Shown piece after piece: positions 33,260 through 42,960 of a stretch of DNA of 64,000 nt. The stretch comes from Firmicutes bacterium UBA3572 (GTDB lineage Bacteria; Bacillota; Desulfotomaculia; Desulfotomaculales; Desulforudaceae). Made by a program: the position numbers and the translations under genes. The stretch lies in NCBI GenBank assembly GCA_002375985.1, contig DFNH01000024.1:10079-74078 (forward strand), written 5' to 3'. Within the stretch, counting starts at the first letter, position 1. Each line of letters opens with the position of its first letter. Under the pieces are notes generated by a model, which was given only the letters and a program-made list of their open reading frames with translations, was not told where the DNA came from and made no database searches.

Positions 33260-33721
33260 CTACTCAAGCCCGGGAAAACCTTGCTGGCGCAGGGCTTCGT
33301 AAAGCAAGATGGCCACCGCGTTGGACAGGTTCAGCGACCGGGCCGCGGGGCGCTTGGGCAGGCGTACACAGGTCTCGGCGTTGGCCTCCAGCAGCGCGTC
33401 GGGCAAGCCGGCGGTCTCCTTACCAAAAACGAGAAAGGAACCGGGCGGATAGTGGAAATCGGTGTAGCGGCGGCCGCGGCGGGCGGTGGCGAAGAAGAAA
33501 AGGTCTTCGGGATAGCGCCGCCGCAGGTCGTCGAAGCTCTGGTGCTGGTGCACCTCCACCAGGTGCCAGTAATCCAGCCCGGCGCGCTTGAGGTAGCGGT
33601 CGGAAAGCGAGAAACCCAAGGGGTGCACCAGGTGCAGTGTCGCCCCCGTGGCCGCGCAGGTGCGGGCGATGTTGCCGGTATTCTGGGGAATTTCCGGCTC
33701 CACCAAGACCACGTGGAACAT
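33260..33721 (-). CDS. trmL: tRNA (cytidine(34)-2'-O)-methyltransferase
   Basis: The 153-residue SPOUT enzyme methylates the wobble base ribose of tRNA-Leu species. It contains the knot motifs VLVEPEIPQNTGNIARTCA at the N-terminus, LVFGKETAGLPDALL near residue 96 and the C-terminal RSLNLSNAVAILLYEALRQ. Length and motifs are full. Confidence 0.95.
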   Translation of the reverse strand: MFHVVLVEPEIPQNTGNIARTCAATGATLHLVHPLGFSLSDRYLKRAGLDYWHLVEVHQHQSFDDLRRRYPEDLFFFATARRGRRYTDFHYPPGSFLVFGKETAGLPDALLEANAETCVRLPKRPAARSLNLSNAVAILLYEALRQQGFPGLE

Positions 33722-33725
33722 GCGG

Positions 33726-34148
33726 CTAGGCCCCCAGCAAGCGGCGGTGCTCGATCATCATACACCGATCCATAATCATGGTGATCCCGTGTTCCTGGGC
33801 CAGGGCGGCGGCCTCGGGACTGATCACCCCGAGCGGCAGCCAGATCGCCCGGGGCTTTAGCGCCAGCGCCGCTTCGACAAAGGGCAGTACCTGGTCCGCC
33901 CGCCGGAAGATGTACACCACGTCCACCGGCTCGGGGATTTCTGCCAGGCGCGCGTAGACCTTTTCCCCAAGGATCTCCCTGGCTTTTGGGTGCACCGGAA
34001 TGATCTTGTATCCCTGCGCCTTAAGGTAGGCGGCTACCCGGTGACTGTCCCGGTCCGGCTTGGGCGACAAGCCGACCACGGCCACCGTCCGGCACGTCTC
34101 CAGCAGAGCGCGCATCTCCCGGTCGTCGGGGTGGTCAAACACAGCCAT
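33726..34148 (-). CDS. CoA-binding protein (YccU family)
   Basis: The 140-residue Rossmann-like protein contains VAVVGLSPKPDRDSHRVAAYL near residue 25, IIPVHPKAREILGEKVYA and IWLPLGVISPEAAALAQEHGI. These are the CoA-binding domain of the YccU family, whose cellular role is unsettled. The ATG is preceded by AGGAGGAGAA. It lies 4 bp before trmL. Confidence 0.9.
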   Translation of the reverse strand: MAVFDHPDDREMRALLETCRTVAVVGLSPKPDRDSHRVAAYLKAQGYKIIPVHPKAREILGEKVYARLAEIPEPVDVVYIFRRADQVLPFVEAALALKPRAIWLPLGVISPEAAALAQEHGITMIMDRCMMIEHRRLLGA

Positions 34149-34617
34149 TCATTTCTCCTCCTGTCTTGAAATCAGACCGTAGGTTTGTGCTTGGCACCGA
34201 TTAACAAGGAAAATTTTCGCAGAAAAGGACACGTCCCCCGTTTTTCTGCCTACCGCTTCCTTAAATGATAATCCGCCGCACCGGGACCGGCAAGTCCCGG
34301 CGAAAGTGCCATTTCCCCGCGTAGCCGGCATCCCGAAAACAAGCACCGTTTTATAGGTTATAAGGTCCACGAATGTTCCGCACACGCAAACACCGGTCGA
34401 GGTTAACGCACGTTCGGCACCGCCCCATAAGGTGCGCACGGCAAGCCGGCGCCCTCCCAGTTCTGCAAAATAGTTGTTAAATAAACCCCTCCGGAGCGGG
34501 AATACTAAAAAAGCGTTTTTACGGCATTATTTCTACGGCAGTTTTCATTGGCATTATTCTTTAGTCTTTACTACAGATGAGCAATATTTTCAGCATCGTG
34601 GCAGAGGGGGAAAGCGT
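34149..34617. other. intergenic stretch without a recognised gene
   Basis: A 96-codon frame on the minus strand has no similarity and unlike codon use, so it is not called. The right part is A/T-richer and presumably carries the promoter of the DUF4912 gene, but no hexamer pair with good spacing was found. Confidence 0.5.
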
Positions 34618-35349
34618 ATGACTGCGCTGATCTGGGCCATTATCGCTTTCGTGGTGGCCCTGGCCGTGGGTGTTTTTTTATGGCGGCGCCTCAGTACCGG
34701 TAAACCGGTGAAGACCGAGACGCCTCCGGAACAGAAGGAATTTACGTTTGAACTGGCCCGGGAAATGTTCGCCCCGGAGCACGACCTGCCTCCGGGCACA
34801 CCGGCCATGGACCTGCCGCACCGGTACGGGCAGGACCGGCTGGTATTGATGGCCCGGGATCCATACTGGCTTTATGCTTATTGGGAAATCTCGGCCGCGC
34901 GGCAAGAGGATTTTAAGGAGCAGTACGGACCGGAGGCATGGCACGCCTCCAGGCCCGTGCTCCGCCTTTACGATGTCACCGGCGTACCCGAATTCAATGG
35001 CGGCAATGCGCTCAGCTACGTAGATATCCCGGTAAACGAAGAGTCGGACAGCTGGCACATCGAGGTCGGGGAACCGGACCGCGCTTTCTGCGTCGACCTG
35101 GGCCGCGTGCTGCCCAGCGGTGAATTCGTGACCCTGCTCCGCTCCAATGTCGCCCATACGCCGCGGGCCACCCTCTCTGACCGCCTGGACGAGGAATGGA
35201 TGTGGATCGAAGGCGTGTATCGCACGCTGACCAGACTGCAAACCGGCGTCAGCTCGCCCCTTTTCATCGCCGAAATGCGGGAGCGCCTGGGCGTTGCGCC
35301 CCTGGGCATCAGTTCGACCGCGCTTCTGGAGAGGGGGAATGACCGGTAA
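34618..35349 (+). CDS. DUF4912 domain protein with N-terminal membrane anchor
   Basis: The 243-residue protein starts with a membrane segment (MTALIWAIIAFVVALAVGVFLWRR). It is followed by DRLVLMARDPYWLYAYWEIS near residue 78 and ALSYVDIPVNEESDSWHIEV, the DUF4912 signature often found next to GH57 and glycogen genes. It may bind carbohydrate or assist the branching enzyme. The ATG at 34618 follows GAGGGGGAAAGCGT. Its TAA overlaps the next ATG (TAATG). Confidence 0.88.
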   Translation: MTALIWAIIAFVVALAVGVFLWRRLSTGKPVKTETPPEQKEFTFELAREMFAPEHDLPPGTPAMDLPHRYGQDRLVLMARDPYWLYAYWEISAARQEDFKEQYGPEAWHASRPVLRLYDVTGVPEFNGGNALSYVDIPVNEESDSWHIEVGEPDRAFCVDLGRVLPSGEFVTLLRSNVAHTPRATLSDRLDEEWMWIEGVYRTLTRLQTGVSSPLFIAEMRERLGVAPLGISSTALLERGNDR

Positions 35350-36932
35350 TGGCCAAAGGATACCTGGCGCTGGTCCTGCACGCACACCTGCCCTACGTGC
35401 GCCACCCGGAACACGGTTACTCCCTGGAGGAAAAGTGGCTGTACGAGGCCATCACCGAAACCTACATTCCTCTGATTTGGATGCTGGAAAGCCTGCTGGA
35501 CGACAACGTGCCTTTCCGGCTGACGTTGTCCCTCTCGCCAACCCTCATCGCCATGCTGCAGGACGATTTTCTGCAAAACCGTTATCTGGCACATTTGGAT
35601 AAGATGATCGATCTGGGGGCGCGGGAGGTGCACCGCACCCGGGGTACGCCCTTCCACGACACCGCCCGGATGTATAACGACCGCCTGCACGGCGCCCGGG
35701 ACACCTTCGCCCGCCGCTACGGCAAGAACCTGGTCCGGGCCTTCAAGGGCTTTTTGGACTCCGGGCGGGTGGAGGTCATCACCACGGCGGCCACCCACGG
35801 CTACCTGCCCCTGCTGATGATCCACCGCGAGGCGGTACGCGCCCAGGTCGCGACCGGCATCCAGACTTACCGGCGCGCTTTCGGCCGCGACCCGGCGGGG
35901 CTTTGGCTGCCGGAGTGCAGTTACACGCCCGGCCTGGACGAGATCCTGAAGGAATTCGGCCTGCGCTACTTCTTCCTGGACAGCCACGGTTTGCTGTTTG
36001 CTTCCCACCGGCCCCGCTTCGGCATCTTTGCGCCGGTCTACTGCCCCTCGGGGGTAGCCGCTTTCGGCCGCGACCTGGAATCGTCCAAGCAGGTCTGGAG
36101 CGCACAGGAAGGCTACCCGGGGGACCATAACTACCGCGAATACTACCGGGACATCGGCTTTGACCTGGATTACGACTATATCAAACCGTATATCCACCCC
36201 GACGGTATACGAGTCAACACCGGGTTCAAATACTACCGGATCACCGGCAAGGGACAGCACAAGGAACCCTACGTGCCGGAATGGGCGCGGGCCACCGCGG
36301 AGGCGCACGCCGGAAACTTTATGTTCAACCGGGAACACCAGGTCCACTACCTTTCCCGGATCATGGACCGGCCACCCATCATCGTGGCCCCTTACGACGC
36401 CGAACTCTTTGGCCACTGGTGGTTCGAAGGCCCGCACTGGCTGGAAACGCTCATGCGGCGGATCGCTTACGACCAGCACACCCTGGAACCGATCACCCCG
36501 TCAGAGTACTTGCGGCGGTTTCCCTGCAACCAGTTGGCCACTCCTTGTGCGTCAAGCTGGGGCGACAAAGGATACCACGAAGTCTGGTTGAACCAAGCCA
36601 ACGACTGGATTTACCGGCACCTACACTGGGCGGCCGAACGGATGATCGAGTTGGCCCGGGAACACCCCAGGGCCGAGGGACTCCGGCGCCGCGCCCTGAA
36701 CCAGGCCGCCAGGGAGCTATTGTTGGCCCAGGCCAGCGACTGGGCGTTCATCATGGCAACGAACACCATGGTGGCGTACGCCGCGCGCCGCACGAAAAAC
36801 CACCTGCTGAACTTCAAGGGACTGTGGCATCAACTCCGGGAAAACCGCCTTGAACCGGGCTGGCTGGCGGAACTGGAAGACCGCAACAATCCCTTTCCCG
36901 ACCTGGAATACACCGTTTACGCCCAACGATAA
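35349..36932 (+). CDS. GH57 family 1,4-alpha-glucan branching enzyme
   Basis: The 527-residue protein opens GYLALVLHAHLPYVRHPEHG, typical of the GH57/DUF1957 branching-enzyme group. The catalytic nucleophile is in GLWLPECSYTPGLDEIL (near residue 195) and the acid/base aspartate in VAPYDAELFGHWWFEGPHWL (near 355). A C-terminal helical domain follows. The enzyme adds alpha-1,6 branches to glycogen-like polymers in the cytoplasm. It is translationally coupled to the DUF4912 gene and faces the mutase and GT4 genes of the same locus. Confidence 0.9.
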   Translation: MAKGYLALVLHAHLPYVRHPEHGYSLEEKWLYEAITETYIPLIWMLESLLDDNVPFRLTLSLSPTLIAMLQDDFLQNRYLAHLDKMIDLGAREVHRTRGTPFHDTARMYNDRLHGARDTFARRYGKNLVRAFKGFLDSGRVEVITTAATHGYLPLLMIHREAVRAQVATGIQTYRRAFGRDPAGLWLPECSYTPGLDEILKEFGLRYFFLDSHGLLFASHRPRFGIFAPVYCPSGVAAFGRDLESSKQVWSAQEGYPGDHNYREYYRDIGFDLDYDYIKPYIHPDGIRVNTGFKYYRITGKGQHKEPYVPEWARATAEAHAGNFMFNREHQVHYLSRIMDRPPIIVAPYDAELFGHWWFEGPHWLETLMRRIAYDQHTLEPITPSEYLRRFPCNQLATPCASSWGDKGYHEVWLNQANDWIYRHLHWAAERMIELAREHPRAEGLRRRALNQAARELLLAQASDWAFIMATNTMVAYAARRTKNHLLNFKGLWHQLRENRLEPGWLAELEDRNNPFPDLEYTVYAQR

Positions 36933-36954
36933 TCCGGGGGCACGCCCCCGGATT
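36931..36954. terminator. hairpin between convergent genes
   Basis: AATCCGGGGG-CACG-CCCCCGGATT is a perfect 10-bp stem starting at the branching-enzyme stop codon. There is no strong T run on either side, so it may work in both directions or only block exonucleases. Confidence 0.6.
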
Positions 36955-36976
36955 AATTCGTTGGGTTCGCCCGGAT

Positions 36977-38791
36977 TTATTCGCTGCTGTTTATGATGTG
37001 GTGGATTTTATCCGCGTACATCTGGGTCAGCTCTTCGGCGATTTCCATGGAGGCCCCTTCACCGAACACGCGGCACACGGGTTTATCCGGATCGGGCAGC
37101 ACCAGCGCCCAGCCCTGCTGGTGAATGACTTTAACCCCGTCGGTCAGTTCCAACTCCCGGGGACGTTCGTTTTCGATCAGCTTGCGGATGACCCGCCCCT
37201 TAGCCTGCCAGGAAACCGGGATTTCCTTTTTGGCCAGGTACATGTCGGGAATTTCGTCCACGAGCCGTGAGAGCGTGGTCTTTTCCTCGGCCAACAAACT
37301 GAGGATACGCAACAGGGCCGCCAAGGCGTCAAACCGGAGGAAAAACTGGGAAACATCCTGTTTTAAGACCGCTTCCACAAACTCCCGCGGCGTCGCCTTG
37401 GCCCGCACTACCCGCCCCCGGTAACGCGCGGCTAAGGCCTCCACCGCCTGGGAGGTGTTCACCGGCACGATCACCGGACCGCCCCGCGTCTTGAAGGTGT
37501 ACAGCGCGATCAGCGCCGTCAGCAGGTCGTCCTGGATGATCCGGCCCCGGTCGTCGATGAGGATCAGGTGCTCGCCGTTGGCGTCCAGGATCGCACCGCC
37601 GTCGGCCTGGCGTTCGACGACGGTCCGGGCCAAGAGCGGCAGTTCGCGCTGGTAGTCGTGCCAGTTACGCGGCTGGGTACTCCCCGGCCGTGCGGCGCCC
37701 ACTTTCTCCACCCGCAGTTCAAGCTCGCGGGTCAAAGAGGATACGATTTCTGCCGGGCCCGCTTCGTCGTAGGCCAGCAAGAAGCGAAAACCGGCCTCCC
37801 GCACGCGGTCGCGGTTAACCTGCCGCAGCAGGTGGGCCAGATAGGCCTCCCCGATGGCGGACACCGACCGGGCCTCCGAAACGCGTCCGGGATGTGCGCG
37901 GGCGAAGTCCTCGCGGGCCAGCAGGTTTTCGATTTTTCGCTCCCGGGCACGGGAGATATTGCCGCCATCCTGATTGGTAAAAACCAGTGTGGCCTTGCCG
38001 CCCTCCCGGGTGGAGAACTGCACGTGTACCCCACCCGCGCATCCCAGGAAGCGCACGGCGAAACGGTGCATGGGCAAAGTGCCCCGGCCCAGCAGGAATA
38101 CTCTCGCCCCCGCGCTCTGCAGGCCGCTGACTACCGCCTGCGCGAGCATGCCGGTCGCCGGAAAGGGATCACTGGAAACGGCCACCGGACCGTCGCTTAC
38201 GGTCGAACCGAACACACAAGCCACCCGGGCAGCGAATTCGGGCGTCAGTTCCACGTTGACCAGCCCGGTGACCCCTTCGGCACCGAACACCGTCTTGCGC
38301 GTCCGCGTACCCCAGACCAGGCTTTCCGAAACCGTAGTGCCCATCTCCACCAGCTTGTGCGGCCAAAGCTTGACCTCCGGTTTCAGGGTGCCCCGTTCCC
38401 GAATCACCGAATCACTGCCCACCACGGCGCCTTCGTAGACCCCGGCGTGGGCCTGGACCTGCACCCGGCTGCACAATACCGCCCCCCGCAGGGCGGCGTG
38501 CCGGCCCACAAACACCCGGTCCCAGAGCACGCTCCGCTTCACCGAAGCACCGGCCTGCACCAAACAACCGGCGCCGATCACGGTGAAAGGTGCGAGGGTC
38601 GCGCCCCGGTCAATCTGACTGTGGTCACCGATGAGGACCGGTCCCTGGACCGAAGCGTCCGGATCCAAAGCAACGTTCTCGCCCACCCGGACCTGGGGTT
38701 GGATCTCGCGGCCGGGAATGGTCAGCTTCACCTTGCCGTCCAGGGCGTCGCACTGCGCCTGGAGATACTGCTGAAGGTTGCCGATGTCGCA
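36977..38791 (-). pseudogene. sugar-nucleotidyltransferase/phosphohexomutase, C-terminal part (split by insertion)
   Basis: This is the downstream part of a gene of about 820 codons, of mannose-1-phosphate guanylyltransferase / phosphomannomutase type. It starts at the left attachment site as CDIGNLQQYLQAQCDALDG, has a left-handed beta-helix (PVLIGDHSQIDRGATLAPF and onward) and a phosphohexomutase part (AVSSDPFPATGMLAQAVVSG, FTNQDGGNISRARERKIEN, GAILDANGEHLILIDDRGR). The mutase active-site serine region is degenerate, as in other fused members. A frame can start at GTG 38731 but has no ribosome binding site. The missing 5' part is at 47626-48280. Confidence 0.88.
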
Positions 38792-38806
38792 ATCAGATGT
38801 AGCAAC
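38775..38806. other. left attachment site of the integrated element
   Basis: The 11-bp core CCGATGTCGCA (38781-38791) is shared with the right end. Just inside is CGCAATCAGATGTAGCAAC (38788-38806), an arm inverted relative to the one inside the right end. Outside is the interrupted gene. Confidence 0.85.
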
Positions 38807-38816
38807 ACCCGAAAGT

Positions 38817-40295
38817 CTAGATTTTACCCGGCTTTTCCGCCTCGTCCGCCGCGCCCAGGTTGGCCACCAGAGTCGCCTCCACGTCCCGGCCCCGGCCCCT
38901 GACGATCACCTGCCGCACCAGAACGCGCACCAGGGCCTTTTTCTCGTTGAAGCCCAGCGTGTCGAGCTCCTTCAGCCATCTCTTCGCCTGGCCCAGCATC
39001 TCCCGCGCGCCCTTCTCGGATGCCCGGGCCGCCGCAAGCTCCCTTTCCAGCTCCTTCTTCCGGGCTAGCAGCGCCCTCTCCCGCGCCCTGGCGTCCTTCA
39101 GGGCCGCCGCCGTCCCCTCGTCCAGGTCCAGCAAACCCCCGGCCAGAGCGCGCCGGATGTTGTCCACGCCCTTCCTCGCGGCCGCCAGGTGCTCCCTCAC
39201 ACGCGCGAGATCGCGGGCCAGTTCGTCCACCCGCCCCCCGTCGCGCAGCTCCCTGGCGAACGCCGCCGGGTCGTCGAGCCACGCCGTCACCCGCTCCCAG
39301 GCCGCGGCCTCCAAAGTATCTGCGTCCACGTACTTCACGGGCCTGCACCCCTGCGCCAGTCTCCCGGCCTGGGTGCGGACGCAGGTGTAGGACCGCCCGC
39401 GGCCTCCTTTCCGGCCGCGCCGCACGGCCCCGTGCATGGTACAGCCGCAGTCCGCGCAGGTGACCAGGCCCGACAGGAGGTATTTTTCCCGCGACCAGCC
39501 GGACCACAGCCGCCGCGCCTCGGCCAGCTTTTCCTGGACATTCGTCCAGGTTTCGGGCTCAACCAGCGCCGGAACCGGGACGGGTATCACCTCGCCGCCC
39601 TGGCGGTAAAGAAACGTCCCCGCGTAAACGGGATTCCGGAGCATCCCCCGCACCGTGGCGCGGTTCCAGGGACGACCGCCGCGCGTGGGCACGCCTAGAG
39701 CTGTCAACCGGGCCGCGACGCCGTTCACGCCCAGGTCTTCCCTCAGAAAAAGGTCGAAAGCCAGCCGCACCGCTTCGGCCTCGGCGGGCTCGGCCACAAG
39801 CCTGCCGCTCTCCAGGCGGTAGCCGTAGGGCACCGCGCCGATAGGCATCATACCGCTTCTGGCCTTCTGCCGTTTGCCCGACAGGGTGCGCTCCTTGATC
39901 TTCTCCCGCTCGTACTCCGCTATCGCGCCCCGCAGGGCGTAAAACAAGCGGCCGTCCGGCGTGTTCTGCCAGTCGAAGTTGACAAACTCCAGCCGCACGC
40001 CCGCCCTCTCAAACTCTTCCGTGAGGAGCATCTGGTGGGCCAGCTTCCGCGACAGCCGGTCGGGGTCGAGGCACACCACCAGGTCCACCACACCCGCGCG
40101 GCACGCCTCCCGCAGGGCCGCCAGTCCGGGCCTCTCCAGGGTCGCCCCGGACACGCCCTCGTCAGCGTACTCGGCGACCGTCTGCGCCCCGACCTCAAGC
40201 GCCCGCCGGCGGCACGCCTCCCGCTGCGCATCCAGAGAGTAGCCGTGCCGGGCCTGGTCTTCGGTGCTCACCCTGATGTAGGCGGCCGCCCTCAA
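38817..40295 (-). CDS. large serine recombinase (integrase/excisionase)
   Basis: The 492-residue protein has an N-terminal resolvase domain (AAYIRVSTEDQARHGYSLDAQ, catalytic Ser10; DRLSRKLAHQ; YEREKIKERTLSGK). A recombinase domain follows (GVNGVAARLTALGVPTRGG, GMLRNPVYAGTFLYR), then a zinc ribbon (LVTCADCGCTMHG), and a long coiled coil at about residues 350-460. All parts expected of an active large serine integrase are present. It starts with TTG 40295, overlapping the stop of the small upstream gene (TTGA). It lies 26 bp inside the left att core. Confidence 0.95.
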   Translation of the reverse strand: MRAAAYIRVSTEDQARHGYSLDAQREACRRRALEVGAQTVAEYADEGVSGATLERPGLAALREACRAGVVDLVVCLDPDRLSRKLAHQMLLTEEFERAGVRLEFVNFDWQNTPDGRLFYALRGAIAEYEREKIKERTLSGKRQKARSGMMPIGAVPYGYRLESGRLVAEPAEAEAVRLAFDLFLREDLGVNGVAARLTALGVPTRGGRPWNRATVRGMLRNPVYAGTFLYRQGGEVIPVPVPALVEPETWTNVQEKLAEARRLWSGWSREKYLLSGLVTCADCGCTMHGAVRRGRKGGRGRSYTCVRTQAGRLAQGCRPVKYVDADTLEAAAWERVTAWLDDPAAFARELRDGGRVDELARDLARVREHLAAARKGVDNIRRALAGGLLDLDEGTAAALKDARARERALLARKKELERELAAARASEKGAREMLGQAKRWLKELDTLGFNEKKALVRVLVRQVIVRGRGRDVEATLVANLGAADEAEKPGKI

Positions 40296-40456
40296 CCGGC
40301 CTCACCCGCTCCCCGCTCCCGGCGGCGAAAAAACTCCGCCAGGAGCCGGTAGGCTTCCGGTCTTGCATCCTTTCCGTCCTGTGCCGGCACAACGCGCACT
40401 TTCACCGCTCCTTTCACCCCCCGGTTATCTTGCCCAGGGGCCGGACGTTTTTGCAT
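40292..40456 (-). CDS. small basic protein coupled to the recombinase
   Basis: This 54-residue protein (MQKRPAPGQDNRGVKGAVKV...AYRLLAEFFRRRERGAGEAG) has AGGAG 8 nt before its ATG. It overlaps the recombinase start by 4 bp. A role as a recombination directionality factor is possible from position and size, but no similarity supports it. Confidence 0.5.
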   Translation of the reverse strand: MQKRPAPGQDNRGVKGAVKVRVVPAQDGKDARPEAYRLLAEFFRRRERGAGEAG

Positions 40457-40503
40457 CGCACCGCTCCTTATCTTCGCTTTTTGGCGGGCCATGTCCTGCC
40501 CTT

Positions 40504-40534
40504 AAAAAGCGCAAAGCGCGGGTCAGCGCCCGCG
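40504..40534 (-). terminator. terminator upstream of the recombinase unit
   Basis: On the minus strand CGCGGG-CGCTGA-CCCGCG is followed by CTTTGCGCTTTTT. It separates the recombinase unit from the genes to its right. Confidence 0.6.
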
Positions 40535-40578
40535 TCCTCCACCGTGAACCGTGCTGTAGAGTATTTTGGAAAACAATA

Positions 40579-40599
40579 GGGAAACCGATTCGGTTTCCC
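40579..40599. repeat. perfect palindrome
   Basis: GGGAAACCG-ATT-CGGTTTCCC, a 9-bp inverted repeat in the gap between the recombinase unit and the hsdR remnant. It could be an operator. Confidence 0.5.
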
Positions 40600-40668
40600 A
40601 CACCCGTGCCCTATTCCACGTAGGCCAAGCCTTGTTCTTTAATGTCCGCTGCTTCCCCTGTTCATACA

Positions 40669-41097
40669 CTATTCCTTCAAAAGGTGCTGCCCCACAATAC
40701 GTTGGAATTCCTTATCGTTCAGAAACTTCGCCGTGATCTCCTCGTTCTGCTCCATCCGGTCGATGAAAAGCCCCTCCAGCGCCTTGAGGAAAACATAACT
40801 AAAGTTCTCCAACGTATTGGTCAGAGCAGCTTGCCGGAGGTCAGAGTCGGCCACCGCATCTTCGCGAATCGAATCGAAGAAGAGCTGATCTCCGGGCTTG
40901 AACTCCGTGCCGAACCGCTCGTTGAGGATGTCGATCCACTTGGAAAGCTCTATCTTCTCACCCCGGGCGGTGCCCGTGCCCACGGACGTGGGGCCGGAGA
41001 CGCTTTCCGCCTTGCCCGGCTTCAGTCGGATGGATCCTTCGCTGATCTTCTGGTCAGTATACAGGTTATCTGTTTCGCAAAGGCCAAACTGAGGAAG
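40669..41097 (-). pseudogene. type I restriction enzyme HsdR, C-terminal remnant
   Basis: The stretch LYTDQKISEGSIRLKPGKAE, SVSGPTSVGTGTARGEKIEL, SKWIDILNERFGTEF and QNEEITAKFLNDKEFQRIVG is the conserved C-terminal end of HsdR proteins. The helicase and nuclease domains are absent, and no hsdM or hsdS is nearby. A frame can start at an internal GTG, but the fragment alone cannot act as a restriction subunit. Confidence 0.8.
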
Positions 41098-41100
41098 TTC

Positions 41101-41640
41101 CTATTTTACTATGTTTAAAATTTCTTTAAATCTTTCCCCCCGGGCTACCCGCAGCAGTTCAAACAACGTCGTCTCCACGCTGGTGATATCAACTCCGTAA
41201 CCTTTCATCTTCGCCAGCCCGATTTCCTTATTTTCCAAAGTGCGCGAGGAAACGGCATCTGCAACGACCTGGACCTCATAACCCCGTTCCCGCAGTCCCA
41301 CGGCCGTCTGATAGACACAAATATGTGCCTCAATGCCGGCCACCAGTACCTGCCTGCGGTTCAATGCCTCTAGTTTTTTCATAAACTCATCGTTGTCGCA
41401 GCAGCTAAAGGTATCTTTGATAATGGGCCGGATGCCGGGTAGAAGTTCCTTAACCTTATCAACGGTTGAGCCGAGCCCCCTGGGATACTGTTCAACTAAG
41501 AGCACGGGGATCTCCAGCACCTTTACCCCCCTGATAAGCCGCTGAAGATTGTCGAAGAGCATTTCTTCAGCGTACATGGCACGTGCCAGTTTCTCCTGCA
41601 CATCAACAACTACCAAGACCGTACGCTCCCGGTCCAGCAC
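41101..41640 (-). CDS. isochorismatase family hydrolase
   Basis: The 179-residue protein shows the cysteine hydrolase layout: the aspartate in TVLVVVDVQEKL near residue 13, PIIKDTFSCC near 76 (lysine) and VAGIEAHICVYQTAVGLRERG with catalytic Cys near 108. The family hydrolyses various amides and nicotinamide-like or isochorismate substrates; the substrate here is unknown. It lies 31 bp downstream of the HAD-like gene. Confidence 0.88.
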   Translation of the reverse strand: MLDRERTVLVVVDVQEKLARAMYAEEMLFDNLQRLIRGVKVLEIPVLLVEQYPRGLGSTVDKVKELLPGIRPIIKDTFSCCDNDEFMKKLEALNRRQVLVAGIEAHICVYQTAVGLRERGYEVQVVADAVSSRTLENKEIGLAKMKGYGVDITSVETTLFELLRVARGERFKEILNIVK

Positions 41641-41671
41641 GTATAAACCTCCCCCTCGCTACAGCCGGATA

Positions 41672-41956
41672 TCAAACTTTACAAGCAATGCACTTATGTG
41701 AGGCATTGCCGAAAGTATCATTCCCGGGAATACAAATCGCTCTTGCGCTGGCTTCACTTCCGCCTTCTGCCCCCAGCAGTTCCCCGGCTTTCTGCTCGGG
41801 GTATCTGGTGGCGACGGCGAGGTACCTGCCGTCGGCGTGCAGGTTCCGTACCAATCGCACCATTTCCGGCAACGGCTTCAGCGTGATGTGATCGATCAGG
41901 ACGCCGCTCAGGTCAAAGCAAACCGCCAGCGGTTTTCTCCAGCCATCTGCACTCAC
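41672..41956 (-). CDS. short HAD-like protein
   Basis: The 94-residue protein has AVCFDLSGVLIDHITLKPLP, similar to the first HAD motif, and a second-motif-like region (YLAVATRYPEQ). The lysine and distal aspartate motifs of full HAD phosphatases are missing, so it is truncated or a minimal form. GTG start at 41956 overlaps the MazG-like stop (GTGA). Confidence 0.55.
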   Translation of the reverse strand: MSADGWRKPLAVCFDLSGVLIDHITLKPLPEMVRLVRNLHADGRYLAVATRYPEQKAGELLGAEGGSEASARAICIPGNDTFGNASHKCIACKV

Positions 41957-42300
41957 TCCCCGATTTTGTACCTGCCGCGGTACCGATCGACCGGGTACTT
42001 CCGGGCGTTCAATCCGACCTTTTCGCGCACCGCGTCCGCAAGGTCGATGCCCGCCGCGTTAGCCATCGCCAGGCAGTAGATCACCACGTCCGCCAGTTCG
42101 CGTTGAAGTTCCCTTCTCTCCGCGTCGTCCAGCGGCTCTTCCCCGCCGCGCCACTGGAAGATCTCCATCAACTCGGCAGCCTCGATGGCGATAGACATGG
42201 CCAGGTTTTTCGGAGTGTGGAAACGCTCCCACTCTCGCTCAGCCACAAACGCGGCGACGAGTTCGCGTAGCTCCTTCAAAGACGTGCTTTCATCCGGCAC
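41953..42300 (-). CDS. MazG-like nucleotide pyrophosphohydrolase
   Basis: This 115-residue all-alpha NTP pyrophosphatase contains FHTPKNLAMSIAIEAAELME, then IFQWRGGEEPLDDAERRELQ and ELADVVIYCLAMANAAGIDL. The EAAELME and ELADV glutamates and aspartate bind magnesium, as in dCTPase and RS21-C6-type enzymes that clean nucleotide pools. The GTG at 42300 has GGGGTGG 5 nt upstream. Confidence 0.9.
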   Translation of the reverse strand: MPDESTSLKELRELVAAFVAEREWERFHTPKNLAMSIAIEAAELMEIFQWRGGEEPLDDAERRELQRELADVVIYCLAMANAAGIDLADAVREKVGLNARKYPVDRYRGRYKIGE

Positions 42301-42391
42301 TTTTACCACCCCGTTTTTTGGCTTCCCGGGAAGGTTCCGCGCACTGCCCAAACGAAGCTTAAGTTTATCATTCCAACTCGAGGTGAAACAT

Positions 42392-42904
42392 TTGCCTGGC
42401 CAATCCAAGCACTCTTGGAAGCCCGTTATTTACACCCTGGGCACCAGCACGCGGACGCTCCAGGAATTCATGGAGATATTGAAGCATTACGGCATCGCCC
42501 TCGTTGCCGATGTGCGGCGCTTCCCGGCGAGCAGGCGCTACCCCCACTTCAACCGCCCCGGCCTGGCGGCGCAACTTGCCGCCAATGGCATCGCCTACCA
42601 CTACCTCGGAGAGAAGCTGGGCGGCTACCGGACGGGGGGCTACGAGGCTTACACCCGAACCGCCGCCTTCCACGAGGGTATAGAAGAGCTGGCGCCCCTG
42701 GCCAAAAGTGGCCCGACCGCCATTGTCTGCAGCGAGCGTTTGCCGTGGAAGTGCCACCGCCGGTTCATCGCCGCCGCCATGGCCGCGAAGGGCTGGAGGG
42801 TGATCCACATCATCGACGCAGAGAGAGTCTACACCCCGCCGGACGCCGGGTGCGACCGCTTTCCGCCGGAACACGGCTTCCCGGCGAACAGGTCAGAGAG
42901 GTAG
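42392..42904 (+). CDS. DUF488 family protein
   Basis: The 170-residue protein opens VIYTLGTSTRTLQEFMEILK and contains VADVRRFPASRRYPHFNRP, YHYLGEKLGGYR and AIVCSERLPWKCHRRFIAA, the DUF488 series with conserved Cys and His. The family is of unknown function and common on mobile islands. TTG start at 42392 has GAGGTGA upstream. It diverges from the MazG-like gene. Confidence 0.88.
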   Translation: MPGQSKHSWKPVIYTLGTSTRTLQEFMEILKHYGIALVADVRRFPASRRYPHFNRPGLAAQLAANGIAYHYLGEKLGGYRTGGYEAYTRTAAFHEGIEELAPLAKSGPTAIVCSERLPWKCHRRFIAAAMAAKGWRVIHIIDAERVYTPPDAGCDRFPPEHGFPANRSER

Positions 42905-42960
42905 TCCCTGATCCCGGGGTCGGCGTGGCCCGCTTCAAGCCCGTACGCCGCTTGCATCGC

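Noticed and set aside
34149..34439. A 96-codon minus-strand frame before the DUF4912 gene
   Set aside because: No similarity, unusual composition, and it runs directly into the ribosome binding region of the next gene.
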